A stretch of DNA of 64,000 nucleotides from Sipunculus nudus (Eukaryota; Annelida; Sipuncula; Golfingiida; Sipunculidae): NCBI GenBank assembly GCA_026874595.1, contig CM049319.1, forward strand, positions 6,458,101-6,522,100, given 5' to 3'. Under the pieces are notes generated by a model that saw only the letters and a list, made by a program, of their open reading frames with translations, searched no databases and had not been told where the DNA came from. Made by a program: the position numbers and the translations under genes. Below, in pieces: positions 48,420 through 61,465 of this stretch. Each line of letters begins with the position of its first letter. Position 1 is the stretch's first letter.

Positions 48420-49540
48420 TTCTGCGATATTATGATTCCCCTTGCCACCTGAGATCCGACCCTTACAAGGTGATTGTTAGTGGAAGCATTTGACGGGGAA
48501 GTGTAGCTGTAATGGGTAAAGTGTGTTTGGCCATTAATATCCATTATCAGACATCGGTTGATCGTTACCCTGTGCCGCTTTTACTGCCCTCTCAACCTCT
48601 ATACTAAAGAAAGCGGACATACGAGGCTTGTCCCACGAGTCTAGACCACTCCGTCAACGTCCAAACATGTTAAAAGATGGCCCGCCGAGATATTTACTGA
48701 AATATCTTTTTAAGCCTCTTTCATAAAGTGTTTTTGTAAGACAAAATGATTCCCTTAGAAGTGATCAAGAGGTTTTTTTTATTATTTCCCCTTTGAACTA
48801 ATATAAAACACCATCCGAGCTGGGTGATATTGAGCTTTCTTCTAATTAGATTCAGGTATTTAAGTAAATGTATCATGTATAAGCCTATTATGGTAATTTA
48901 AATGTGCATGTGAACTGAGTTAATAAACGCTTGTCGGGCCATTATAAAAGCCATTATATGAGAACATGATTTATAAGACCGCCGTGCAACAAAGCATTTC
49001 AACAAGACTTCAAAGTGGTGTTTTGAAAAGTGTCTGTGTTTTTTACATCAAAGATCGATTAAATAAGATTCGCTTGTCCAAACAGATCAGGATATATTGG
49101 TTCATGTATGCAAGCTTTCATAGCGGACTGCCGTCACAGTGAACATCAAAGTGGTTTCCGGCTAAAACAACAAAGGTATAAATCATCGGATGTTTCCGCC
49201 ATCAGCGAGAACTGCGCTCATACGTGTCGATCGGCTTGTTCAGAAGGCGAGACTAGAAGCTGCCGTAGCTAAATCCAGCTTTTGTGAGAACTGCCATATA
49301 AATGATGTGTGTAAAGAATGTTGAGAAATTGCCTAGTGTTTATAGAAAACTAATGTACGATATCATTTGTGGTAGCAGTTGGAAAATCTTCACAAGCGAA
49401 AAAGGGGGGTTTCTTTCGAAATCTCTAATCTCACTGTAAACTGCAAGGTGAATTGAAATACGGCTCACCGAACCTGACATGTCAGATGCTTCTGATTTTT
49501 GTAAGTCCTGATTTAGGAACCAATTCACATAATTTTGTGT
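48420..49540. other. No supported gene
   Basis: AT-rich with a GC-richer patch at 49180-49300. A GTAAGT occurs at 49501 but only 46 bases before the next acceptor, too close to be an intron. Confidence 0.35.
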
Positions 49541-49546
49541 TCCCAG

Positions 49547-49647
49547 CGCCCGAGATTCGAGAGATTAGAACCCGGTTCATAAAAGTCGACCGACTCCAAA
49601 AAACCGCTCGAGGCAGAAAGAAGTTCAACCAGATAAAAAATATGAAG
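49547..49647 (+). CDS. Probable internal exon of an unknown plus-strand gene
   Basis: A 101-bp segment between a good acceptor (ATTTTGTGTTCCCAG) and a donor (AAG|GTATAAG). Two bases complete a split codon, then 33 codons follow, ending in phase 0. The peptide is strongly basic and helix-like (PEIREIRTRF, then QKTARGRKKFNQIKNMK). GC content is above the flanks. It may continue into the candidate at 50705-50857, which starts in phase 0. The family is not recognised. Confidence 0.5.
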
Positions 49648-50704
49648 GTATAAGACATCGCATTAAATGATTTTATGAAAACCCTACTCTTCCAGAAACA
49701 CATGTATATTGTGTAAGTACATAATAGCGACTCCCTGTAAAGAAGCTGCAGTCTAAAAAGGAGTAATTTCGGTTCTGTTTATAAATAAAAATTAAAACAA
49801 TTCTGATTCTTATAACGGTATAACACCAGTCCAATGACTGTTCTGTTGAAATATTTAAAAAATATAGAATGGCGAAAACTCGATTTCATTGATCAAAACA
49901 TTCGCTGTTCGGTGCCAGCGCCCTGACACACGTACAGCAAAGGTTAAGACCATGATAGTTAAATCAGTTATTTTAAATGAGCAAAACTATATTCAAACTC
50001 TATAACTTTGAATTGCTCATAAATATTTTGTGAAAAATAAGAATTATGTTGTGTCATGTTGTTGTATAAGTCCTGGAATATAAGAATTTGAGTGATGTGC
50101 CTTTACTCACATTTCCCGCGATTTTTTTACCATATTATACAACCAAGAGGGTGTCTGGGATTTTTCCTTCTTCTTCGGTACCCATATGGACACAGGGACG
50201 ACGTGTAATGATATAAACCGCACGTTTGTGTCGTCTGTCCCATCAGACAAATATAGCCGAGACCAAATCACCTAAAGCTTTGAATTTCACTGCCGGGTGG
50301 CGTAACCCAATAGGTCTGATAGAGGCTGATTGTTCATACAGCAGTAACGAGGGGACGCCTTAACTTGAAACCAGCTTTTACAAGTGATGGCAAACATTCA
50401 GGGGCCGATATAGAATACAAATATTGTGAGAGTGATTTCAAATGGGCTCGGGGTCCCAAAATAGCATTCTGCAATCAAATGTCAAGTATGAGGGACTGAG
50501 CAGAATTCCTAGATGAGATCTTTTGTTCTGCCTCGTTTTGATCTGGAGCCCCGGATGTGATATTTGGCTATCATTTACTGGTTGTTAATGATGATGCCTA
50601 TCATCATATGATAATCGATACTCATCTACTTTTTAAGATGTATTATTGATGAAAGCACGGTGATGTTACAATGTTTGATTCTCACAAAAATCAGAACATT
50701 TCAG

Positions 50705-50857
50705 GTGCTAATAATGAGACAACTTCCATTTTCAGAAAGAACGTGTGCGAAATTCCATGACGGGAAACTATCTATTATATTAGGGTCATCCGACGAAAGG
50801 AAATATCGGGGATTTCAAAAGAATATATTTCATATCGTTATAGGGCTGAAAATATAG
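50705..50857 (+). CDS. Possible terminal exon of the same plus-strand gene
   Basis: An acceptor-like CAGAACATTTCAG leads to a 50-codon frame plus TAG, entered in phase 0. It includes RQLPFSERTCAKFHDGKLS and ends hydrophobic (FHIVIGLKI). Phase agrees with the exon at 49547-49647, giving a 1.06-kb intron. No AATAAA was seen in the next 100 bases. The alternative is a chance frame. Confidence 0.3.
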   Translation: MLIMRQLPFSERTCAKFHDGKLSIILGSSDERKYRGFQKNIFHIVIGLKI

Positions 50858-51125
50858 TGCCGGGTGTTATATAAATACTGCAGTCTGAAACAATTTGGTG
50901 TCAATCTCCATTATTTTGTATATAAAATATACATTTTATTTTTTAATTTCGTGTGTTGGTAACTAAAATGGAGATGGCTGTTTCGAAGAACCTGAAATCT
51001 GCATGAATGCTTTTCATTCACAAACGCGATAGTTAGTCGTGAATACACGACCCAGTAGGCATTTTTTTCCGGACTGCAAAGCCGACTCAACCTTTTTTTT
51101 TTTTGGGGGGGGCTAAATAAAGTAC

Positions 51126-51495
51126 GATGATGCACTAATTAAGAACACCGCTAATCAGCAGCAAGAATAAATTTTCTAAAATTTTAGTGATATAATGTTA
51201 CATTCCATGTATACTTAAGTACTACATATACCCTTCAAGATTTCGTCATACAGTACATCAACAATTCTCAGTTGTTGCCATTTTCTGCGTATGTCAAACA
51301 CGTGATAATTGTCATCACAAGACCTGGACATCCAGATCCATCTACGGGGCCAAAATATAGGGTAGGGTAAGTAGGGTAGGTTCGCCTTAGGAGAGAGTTT
51401 TGGATTATAATACTGTGATGATACACTAAATAAGAACAGAAGTAAGAAAATATTTTCTCAATTTCAGTGATATAATGTAACATACCACGCACATT
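51126..51495 (+). repeat. Pair of about 80-90 bp direct repeats
   Basis: The segment at about 51126-51215 (GATGATGCACTAATTAAGAAC... TTAGTGATATAATGTTACAT) is repeated, diverged, at about 51416-51495 (GATGATACACTAAATAAGAAC... TCAGTGATATAATGTAACAT). About 200 unrelated bases lie between. Confidence 0.75.
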
Positions 51496-51562
51496 AATTA
51501 GGGTGAGTCATGAAATATAAGACTCGGATAAAAAACTATTATGTAGGAGTATGGCTATTTTT

Positions 51563-51566
51563 ATAT

Positions 51567-51615
<49 letters not shown>
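51563..51615. repeat. (TA)n microsatellite
   Basis: A TA run that is also the insertion site of the transposon to its right. Confidence 0.95.
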
Positions 51616-51618
<3 letters not shown>

Positions 51619-52687
51619 TCGAGCCCACTTTGTGTCATATCGGTTAATAGAAAATCCCGTTTATTGTCACATAAATCTGAAATCCCAAACCATTTCCTAT
51701 ATAAACAATGGTTAATCTGCCCGTTTAATATCATGGAATATTGTCATAATCCCGTTTATTGTCATGCTTGGAACCCTTGGCAGTGATACCAGATCGCAGT
51801 TAATATAACATCAGAAGCCTACACGGCGATCAACGAAGCCAAGAGCCTCAGATCAGTCAGGCGTATCAAACGATCACATCTCCGACCTGCGTGCGGCAGG
51901 CAAGTGCAGTGATGCACGTCCTAAGATACCACGGTAATCCAGATCATAGCGTTTCTTCCTACGTTAACAAGGGCGATGTTTGCGATCACGTCATGCATAA
52001 TGAACTCCTGGCCTTTGCAAGGCCGTGGTTAACACCACGGTGACGTTTCGCGGAGATGATAAGAAGCACGAGCTCTAAACGTTGCTTACTACTTGAAATT
52101 TCCCTTTAAGGCTCCACGAAAACCTGGAGGGTTTGTGAGCATTCGAGGAATTACCCGGTCCAAAACCTTAATCGCGGCGAAACTTCAGAAAGTTGACAAT
52201 GGTATGACGATATCCGCTCCCCAACAGTCCTATCTTAAGGACGACCATGGAAGATTGAGTCATTAATAAGATATCCGGAAAATAAGGCGCAATATTCGGG
52301 GAAATAATTATCTAGTAAAATAGTTTGTCTACGCCTAACTTATAACTTTGCCGTATATTTCCAGACATTTAACCTCATGACCCCGACGCTACGTCTCTTT
52401 CTGTTGGCAAGTCGAATTTTTGTCAGTTATTACGACATTCGGCACAAAACTTGCAGTAAATAAATTGTAAGGTTCACATAAATGTAATTTGATTTGCCTT
52501 TGTGCAATATAAATATGCTGACACGTTATTTCCTTTTTATTGACGATTTATTTAATATTATTTGAGACATAACGCTTCTTCTATGACTCAAAAGGACATC
52601 GATGTTGAAGCCCGCATAATGTCACATCCCGGTTATTATCATAATTTATGCATGCACCACCGACATGACAATAAGCGGGCTTGACTG
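51616..52687. mobile_element. pogo/Tigger-like DNA transposon (Tc1/mariner superfamily)
   Basis: Terminal inverted repeats of 28 bp match at 23 positions: the left starts CAGTCGAGCCCACTTTGTGT, and the right, reverse-complemented, starts CAGTCAAGCCCGCTTATTGT. TA lies directly outside both ends (51614-51615 and 52688-52689), the target duplication of this superfamily. Sub-terminal copies of CCCGTTTATTGTCA occur near the left end. The GC-richer core (about 51800-52260) has no long frame and no DDE triad was recognised, so this is a non-autonomous or decayed copy of about 1.07 kb. Confidence 0.85.
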
Positions 52688-52689
52688 TA

Positions 52690-53300
52690 TATATATGTTG
52701 GTAGTATACCAATCAATCTATTTAATCATTTGGAAAATATACAGGAGATTAAGGCCTAAATGCCGGAAATTATATGTATAGGAGACAATTTTACATAGGA
52801 AAATATGATTTTTATGAAATGCAGGAATCGTGGAAAGTTCTACAATGACATTGTTTCAAAATGGTCAGTTCTGTCATAGTATGCCTTACGATCTAATGGG
52901 TAGACTGACTGATATACTCTACGTTACTACACGGAATTTAAATTTATATATCTTATGTATATATCTATGTCTGTAGTTCGAGAAATTGATAGTCAAGAGC
53001 TCTGCTCCGTGACAGGCTTGAGAGAACGGGGCTGTTAATGAAACTGACAACCTTCCAGGCACCAGTCTTGTACATTTCAGGTGTCGTCGCTGGGTCAGCT
53101 GCAGCCACCTGTTCCCGGGACCACAGATGTCGATTTCATTTCACGTGTTGAGCGCCATGTTAATAACACCTGACAATCTGCAAGGTATTGACTAGTATAT
53201 GTCAAGGGTGCCCACTTACATTTCGCGTTTATTATCTCAAACTTTAATTATAACACAGTTGGACACTAAAGTAGGTGAGGGGCTAAAGGCCTGAGAAAAG
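52690..53300. other. No gene recognised
   Basis: AT-rich sequence with a moderately GC-rich patch near 53020-53170. No frame is supported. Confidence 0.35.
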
Positions 53301-53303
53301 TAT

Positions 53304-54884
53304 AACAAGTGACCCATGGGTCATGACGCTCAGCTACCAAGCATGACCTGCGACATCATGGGCTGCAATTCACAATTTCTAGTAAAATTGTTGCAGAACC
53401 TATATGCCAATTTTGTTTAAACTTTCTACATTGCCATAAATTCTTATCATATATGTCTGGTTAAAACATAGTGAATGATGGCCTGAGGCAAAATGTATGA
53501 TTGTTGAGCTATCAAGAACTAATCCCACAGCTTGCTCGATACCTGTCAGTCTCAAAAGGAATACCAAACAGGCCACATATAAGATCAAAATATAGCAAAA
53601 GATCAAGGAAATCCATGCAAGAATTATTGTGAAACGGGTGCTTCCATATTAATTTTTATTCAATACAAGCCAACTGTACTGAGCTTTCATAAATGATGGT
53701 CATATTTATTAAGAAATCTTTGACCCAATGCAAGATTACATTAATATACATCCCACTGCATTAACTTTAATAGTTCTTGAGATAATATGTTCTAAAGGAA
53801 TTTAAAGATGGCGTCCTGGTGGCCATATTGGATTTCTGACAGGTCGGAAATTGAACAACAAACATCCTCTAAAAGGGACCAAACATCATAAAAAATCACA
53901 GAAACTGTCCTGGCAAAAGGATTTCTAAAATGGCTACCTGGCAGACTTAATGGTTTTCTGACAAGTCTGACATTTGATATCACACATCCTCCAATAAGAC
54001 ACTTAACTTGTAGTAATTGCTTCAAGGAATGTAACAGTTATGAATGTCCAAAACAATTCAAAAGGCATGATCAGGTTGGAGAGCTCTCATATCAGATTTA
54101 TGAACATGCAAATGTAAAAAGTGCAAGTCCAATTTGTTTTAATTATCGGCTTGCTATTCAATGGGGTCAGCAGGGTAGGTAAACTGCAAAACCTAAAAGA
54201 AAAGAAATGCAGAAAGCATCACTAAGAGTCTTGTAATCAAATAAAGTCATCCTAAATTCAGGTACAGACCCACATATTATCAGAACAAACACTTGCTGGT
54301 ATGTCTGATGATTTGTATAATAATATTCAGATATCTAGAAAACTAAGTTTATTGCTATGATTCCATGATATAAACTGCAAAATATTCCCATCATTTTATA
54401 AATCAGTAGCTAAACTTAACACTTAACTCTCATAGTCTTAATGCCTGGCCATGCATTCTGGCAACAGTGTTTTTGTTATGCACTAATGATATATCCTTAT
54501 CACTCCATGAGCTGATACAAAAGGGAGTCATATATCACGTGTCACTGACAATTATGGGCACATAGTGAGATGTACCAGTTGTGAGTGCCATATGGTTATA
54601 TATACAAGAAATCAAGAAAAATAGAGATGGTCTACAAAATAAGTTATTGTGAACATCCCTGACTTATGACCTTGGCCTTTTCGAGAATATAGGTCGCAGT
54701 GACCTAATTTCAGGTTTGCAAGGAGATCTTTTTAGAACCTCTAAGACTGCATAGGGTTCACGGCCCTAGCCCCTATGGTTACGATTTGTGCCCTGCTAAC
54801 GGACGGACGGCCGGCCGGACGGACAGACGCCGGACAAAGACCCATCGCTATAGCCAAGCATGACTGAAAGTTAGCTGAGCTAAA
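53304..54884 (+). mobile_element. Dispersed repeat family, long copy (about 1.58 kb)
   Basis: This starts AACAAGTGACCCATGGGTCA and ends AGTTAGCTGAGCTAAA. It aligns colinearly with 61466-62568. CCAAGCATGAC occurs near both ends as a direct repeat, while GCTCAGCT near the left end and AGCTGAGC near the right end form a short inverted pair. Two tandem units of about 125 bp (each with ATGGC...TTTCTGACANGTC...CATCCTCC) lie at about 53804-54000. A GGTCGCAGTGACCT palindrome and a (GGAC)n patch sit near the right end. Copy 1 has about 500 bases (about 54125-54680) missing from copy 2. No transposase frame was recognised. Confidence 0.8.
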
Positions 54885-54889
54885 TACCT

Positions 54890-57800
54890 CTTTTTAAAAA
54901 AGCGATCTTTTAGCAAGCTTCTGGTTGTTCTCGATCTTGTGGCCATGACGCATGGCATGACGCCAGGAGTTGCCAGGAGTCTCAATTTGAAAATTACTTT
55001 TTTAGAATATTTATGACATCAAACAACCAACCAGCAGCATTTAAATGCAGTTTCTGTGCATGTGACAATTGACTGAGAAATTCATCAATGGGGTTAAGAT
55101 ATAGTGAATTATAGACTATTTTACAAGATTTTGAAATAGGCATCAAGGCAGTCAAGCACACCACTGCGAAAAAGTTGAACAAAATGACGGGAAATATAGA
55201 AAATTAAGGACAAAAGTCGGAATATAAAAGGAAAAAGTAGGACTATACCATGCACACGTAACAATATATATTCTTGCTTATTTTTGGTGATCGAATGTGA
55301 AACAAAGAAGTGAGGAAAAAGATCGGAATTGTTTTTTTTTAGAAAATGTTCAGCAGGACCAATACAATTAGTGTATTCTTATTGTCCTACGAAACATTCA
55401 GAAACACAACCAGATAAAACACATTGAACGCTAGGGAGAACTTTTTATTGCACCTATAACTCAGTGTCTAATCCAATGCTTGTCCAACTTTATTAGAAAT
55501 GAAAAACCAAGATAAAAATATACATGTCAAGACATATGTAGTCATAAATTACCTCAAGCCCACAAGGGGAAGAACATGCGTCTTTAAGTCATAAACACGT
55601 ATAAATGAAAAGATCTTCTAATTACATTAAACTGACTAAAACTGCAAGCCTTTTGTCCATCCAAGGTGGAACTTCTATAACAAATGCAAATATACACAAA
55701 CTTATTTGCATAATATATGCAGGTCGGCCACGCGTATCATGTAGGCACTTATTTACATATGCCGACCAATGGTTATATTAGTATAACTACGTTCATACAA
55801 ACTGACGCATCTGCAAACAAAGATGCACACTCTAACATTCACGGTTTCGTGTAAATTTATTTGGTGTATTTTACCTCGTAGCAACAGCATTGTATTTGAT
55901 TTAATATGCAAATTAGCACCGTTATATGTCCATTACATACCTGACAAAACAGTGGCGATATATTTATAACAGATCTGTATAGAAAATGACAAAGAAAATC
56001 ATATAGTGTAATTACATACATTCATATATCTCGTTTGTTTAAGTTGGGCCAAAAAGGCACAAGAGTAATCACCTGACGTCATACTTGTCATCACCATGTA
56101 GTAAAATATTATGGCTAAAGTCGTTTTCTTAGCACAAAACCCACATGAAAAAAAAAATTATTTCCTACTACTCAGGCTCTAAAATAAAACATCTAAAGCA
56201 ATTGTAAAGTAAAATTTTAAGAAACAATTCCTAGAACCAGATTCTATCCTAACACAAATTACCCTAATATGTTGCTATATCTTTTAAATATAAAATCCAA
56301 TAGTGAGCATTGATACTTTAAACACTGAACCTGGACTTATCTAAGTTCATATATAGTTACTCAAATGTACAGCATTCATGCGGGGCACACTATGCGGAAA
56401 ATTGGCAGCGTAACTTTAAGCGGTGATACAATTAATAAAAAAAATAATGGTATTAATTTTAACGCATTATAGAGCCAGAGCTCTTTTACCGAGAGTACAA
56501 CAAAATATTATTTAATTAATGACACGGCGTAGTATAGAATTCTTAACAAGGACGAAGAGGAAAACATGTAAGCATAACGACCAGATTGTTTTTGTATGGC
56601 CACTCAGTGACTAGTGTTTCATAACAGCATATCTACGGGCGGAATTAACCGGGTATATCCCCTTGCAATGAGCATATATCCCTTTGTCGGTACCTTTGTA
56701 TCCAAGTTTAACACAAACAATGAGACTTCAATTAATTACTCGCGAAAAAGATTTCTTGCAGGAAAAATAATAATTTGATTTCGAAGACGGTTATTTATAG
56801 GCCCCTCGCGAGTTCATGTTTAAAGTCATGAATTTTTTTCGAAGGGCAGCGTACTTTCTTTCTGCATGAAGATTTGAAGAATGGTTATAAATTACGTTAG
56901 GGGAAAAGAGAGAATTGGAAACGAGGCGTTATTGAAATCCGACGTGTATAAATTGTACAATATTCATCGCCAATAAGCCTGGTAATTTGAGTTTAAAAGA
57001 AGTAAAAGGAAACGGAGCGACAGAAAAAGTCTTGATTAAACAGCGACTCCTTCGTAGTCGAGTATTTTATATTTTTAATCAGGATTAAAGATGCGTTGGA
57101 AATTAAATCCAATAAGGCACGAGATACATGCTTTTACATTTATGGCGTTCTGTAACAGTCATAAACAAATTATTATTTTTTTTAAACAACAAGTTAATGT
57201 CTTTATTCAGCAGATTTGAATAAAGACAAGTATAAAGTTTAATATAGAGTACCCTGACTAATCCATCTGCATGGTTTGTCCTGAAAATTCACCTGTATTC
57301 AAGACCTGACGGTTGTCATAATTAAAAAAACAACTCTCTCGACTAGTTGTTCAAACATCAATATCAACAATATTAACAAATAGGAGGATTTTAGAGTCAT
57401 CATTGCTCATGGTAGATCAGGTATCCTGTCCGAAATCTGGTAACTACCGAACGATTCCGAATATAGGTTATTCAGAGACTCAGATAAATAGTTAAAAAAA
57501 AGGCTATATCAGTCTATATGACTTATGTTTTTGTATATTATACGCCAAACAGGTGCAGAGGGATTTGGCCGGGTTTGCTTTCCAACATTTTAAATTCTTT
57601 CGCAATAGAAAATCACGTCAAAATAAGATATCAGTAATGCGGGAAGATAAAGCTTGTCCTGATGAAACAGTGTAACTTTGGTTGTTCTGTAATTACATAA
57701 TACATTGGTTGGCTTTATATTCGCCGAGTTCAATTTTCGTGATCTCACCATACTAAAGACCTACAAAAAGTATACCGGTAATTACTTTGAAAGATCTGAT

Positions 57801-60235
57801 TTCATTTATAACAGCAACCTTTGAACATACAAGGTCTATTATTATTCACAATATAAATCTTTTACCTTTTAAATTGCCTTCAGCGTTGGGATCTTTGTTC
57901 ACAGAGGTCTTTTTTGCAAAAATTCCCCTTTCGCGAATATCACGAATTTGAAACCCTCCCATAAAGGGGACCATCGTATATCACAAATCTAAAGTTGTGA
58001 TAAATGTAAATACGTATTCCCTTATTAATCATTTTTTTACCTTGAATCCGATGCATAGTAACAGCAGGAGTAAACGGTCACGTGCAAGAACAACAAGTGG
58101 TACTTATTTAAAAGAGAAGCACCAAATGTTCCGAAGAGTAAAGTCACAAGTAGAGTGTGACTCAACACTGCTATCACATATAATAACTATATATTCTCAT
58201 TATGGACATAAGATGTTCTAAATAGATGGTAAAGGTGAAAATTCACAGTAGTGAAGCGTTTTTTTAATAAAATGCTTGTATACAATATATACACTGTACA
58301 TGGTACTGTGTACTGTCAGACCGCCGCGTATGCACGGTAAAATGTACCGAAATGATAATCAGCGCCCTCTACCGACCAACACATGAACGAAAGTGTTTAT
58401 GCGATGTTCTTACTGTTGTTCCAATTTTTATTTCGAAACCGAAAACATGATTAATTATACGTAAGCATCAATAACAAGAAACTTATTCTTCAAACAAACT
58501 CAAAAGCTTCATGGCGCTGACACATTCATAGCCCTTTTTATCGCGATTACGGGGTTATTTTCTACAGCCCGTTAGTACCATGAAATATCCTTATACATAT
58601 TGTTGTGCTTTAATCATCTAAACCTGGTTATTGTACAACTGTAACCTATGTGCATATCAGCTGTGACATCCAAAGTATATTAGTCTCGGCCCACCTCCGG
58701 TTTGTGCTTACTAGTGTAGTTTTGGTATATAATACATATGTAATACATATGTATATGTACTATAAATGCTTAAACATGTAAATATTCTTTTGCTATTTTG
58801 AGTGAACTATTTCACACGATCTTCGCTTAACAGTGTTTATAAATTTTATAAAATATAAAATAATGTGCGTGTTTTAAACTACAATATTACTGAAATCTTG
58901 CCCCTATGTACCAAACATACTTTAGCTGTACAGAAGTACCTATATTACTAGATTGGCCGATTAATTTTCATCAATGACAAAAACTATATACCTTTATTTA
59001 ATTATGCAGAAAATGAAATGTGCATAAATGTGTTATTTATATTTAACCTACGGTCAAGAGTATCCGACAACAACAATCGTAAAAATATATGCATATGTAC
59101 ATTCAAAATATATGTGATTATATGATTACAAACATACTTTAAATCCATTCATGATCTGAATAATCGTATTAACAACTTCTTTGTACTTTCTTGTAACTGC
59201 ATATGCATATAGTATCGTTGCGCTGAAGAAATTTCCTTGGACATTATCTTCATTGTTTCTGAAGGATTTAAAGTACATTATGTCTCTTTACCTTGCTCAA
59301 GGTGATGAAATGACTTTAGGAATAGTTAATATTAAAAGAATAACAACGGAAATTAAATATTTCGAGATATATTAGGAATTTTTACGTTTTTACATCAGTT
59401 AACAATAAGACATTTGAATGGACAACAGTTATAATTCCCATTTATATGTAAGGGAAATGTTTGTATATTTCATAGAGATACTTTAAAAGAGATCAACCAG
59501 CACACGAGATCTGACAAACAGACAGATATTTCTTCATTAATAATTCACATTAAAGTGTTGCCACATTAATATATAGGAACAGAAACTGACGAAAAGTAGG
59601 TATTTTAAACATTATGAGCCCAAAGAGTGGGAAAGAAATACATTAAAAATACACTAATAAAGGGATTCTATGTGTGAACCCTAATAATTATATATATTCC
59701 ACCAATAAAATATGAATTATACCCGAATTTATCTCACTTTGGTTAATATTTGATGCCACTTTGGTTTAAAATGGTAGAGGACCATTTCATTAAAGAGAAG
59801 AGTATTTATCATTGCGTACATATTAGAGGATGTTATTCCACTATTAAGAATAAGCCTCTATACTATTTAGGCTTATTTTTTAAACTGAATATATAGAGAA
59901 ATATATTAGTTTTATGTAAATCTTTAAAAGCTATTCTGTAATGAACTCATGATAATATTTTAAAAAATACTACATATCCCCTCATACAGAAACATTCTCG
60001 AACACAGGTTCTGCTCAATTTTTAGCCTAGACAACTCTGACGAAAAAATGTCAGTCTATCGGTTCTGCATTAATAATGCTATTAGTATTACTACTGCATC
60101 AACATGGTCGGAAACTGAGGGAAGACACTCAAATAATTTGGAGGTTTTAACGGTAATAGACGTTGGCGAATGTAAAACAAGTAATGTCACTCAATTCTAT
60201 TTGTTCATTGATTAATTAATACCCCTCATTGGTAG
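54890..60235. other. Long AT-rich stretch, probably vinculin 3' flank
   Basis: No exon was recognised in over 5 kb. The right part may include vinculin 3' UTR (minus strand), whose extent cannot be fixed by eye. A perfect 8-bp hairpin (AATAAGCC...GGCTTATT) lies near 59850-59880. Confidence 0.35.
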
Positions 60236-60242
60236 CGTTGGC

Positions 60243-60248
60243 TTTATT
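60243..60248 (-). terminator. Possible polyadenylation signal for vinculin
   Basis: AATAAA on the minus strand, about 50 bases past the vinculin stop codon. Vinculin 3' UTRs are usually much longer, so a more distal signal may be used. Confidence 0.25.
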
Positions 60249-60299
60249 TGGCTGGTGTCCAGTTGGTTCATCAATTGTCTACTAGATGGCACTAGCATA

Positions 60300-60466
60300 C
60301 TATTGGTACCATGGTTTCTTGCGGAGCCAGCGGATCTGGTAGCCGGAATCAACACGGATCTTAATGGACGCGGCCTGGGCTGCCCGCACTGTGCTGCTCA
60401 CCGACTGCATCAAGTTTTGTGCATTACCAATCAACATCTCGGTGGCTTCTTCATCCTCTTCTGAAC
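60300..60466 (-). CDS. VCL: Vinculin, 3' terminal coding exon (C-terminal tail)
   Basis: The exon follows an acceptor (CGTTTCTATGGTTACAG). Two bases complete a split glycine codon, then 54 codons run to a TAG at 60300-60302. The peptide matches the extreme C-terminus of vinculin: EATEML and NAQNLMQSV in the last helix of the tail bundle, then AASIKIR and the terminal RKKPWYQ (vertebrate end: RKTPWYQ). Vinculin links talin and alpha-catenin to actin at focal adhesions and adherens junctions. The tail's last helix and C-terminal arm bind F-actin and acidic phospholipid, and the penultimate tyrosine (Src site Y1065 in vertebrates) is present. An acidic SEEDEE run replaces the vertebrate SDEESEQ. 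The preceding exon is not in the window, so the last intron exceeds 3.5 kb. Confidence 0.95.
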
Positions 60467-61460
60467 CTGTAACCATAGAAACGCTCGCGTGGTTACGCAT
60501 GCACAAACCCCAATATTCATAACCACGGTTTTTGCACGAACAAGAGCACTAGAGTTTTTGTTCCTAAAATTCCTGCTGCACTTCTTTGTGGCTCTGACGT
60601 TAGTGTGACAAAATATAATATTGTTTTTATTTGTATAAGTAATACGTTTGCATAAACATATAATTCATAAGATGATCTTCAATGTGGATAATAGATATGA
60701 CCCTACAACTATATATGGTATGCAGTACCTCTATCCGCTGGCATATATAATTTTCTCTTTGACAGCGTTTGTGTCCGTATGACCCAATTTATTAAATTAG
60801 ATAGGTGTTCATTTAAAACGTATACTGAATAAATGTGAAAATACTTAAATAACTTGGAAATGAAAAAAATTAACACTTTTCAACCAATAACAAATTATCT
60901 GACGCAATTAAACGAAAAGAGCATTTGTAAATAAAATTACAAAGTATTTTGTATTTAACAAGAGAACTGATGACATTATCTAACCATCAATTGTACATGA
61001 TGATTACATTACCCCTCCCGCCCAGGAAAGGTGCTTGGATTCCCATTTTACACGGATATTTCACTGTCAATAAATTCTAAGGTCATATCAATAGTAGGGT
61101 TAGCGCCTTCTTCCCGGCTGATAAATTACAGATAATGCAAAAATAAGAGATCTTTCTACTTATATCCATAAGTTAGAGAGTATAAGACACAGTTATTCTG
61201 TTTACCGTTTCCTTTGATTTGATACGACTGACCTAACAAATAACGGGTAAACTATATTAAGATTCAGATTGGGACGATAACTGTTTTTATCATGATAATG
61301 ATATAAAATTTTACTGCGGTTTATTGTGACATCGTAACATCAGTATCCGGCGCGGGAACTCAGGCACTTGTTACAATATTCATATCACAACTGTCAGTAC
61401 TTTCCGAGACCCTAGTGATGCTTTTATCTTTAGGTAATAACCCTAACAGGGCATGTTTAT
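60467..61460 (-). other. Vinculin last intron, part 1
   Basis: AT-rich, with no recognisable additional vinculin exon. Confidence 0.6.
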
Positions 61461-61465
61461 GCTTA

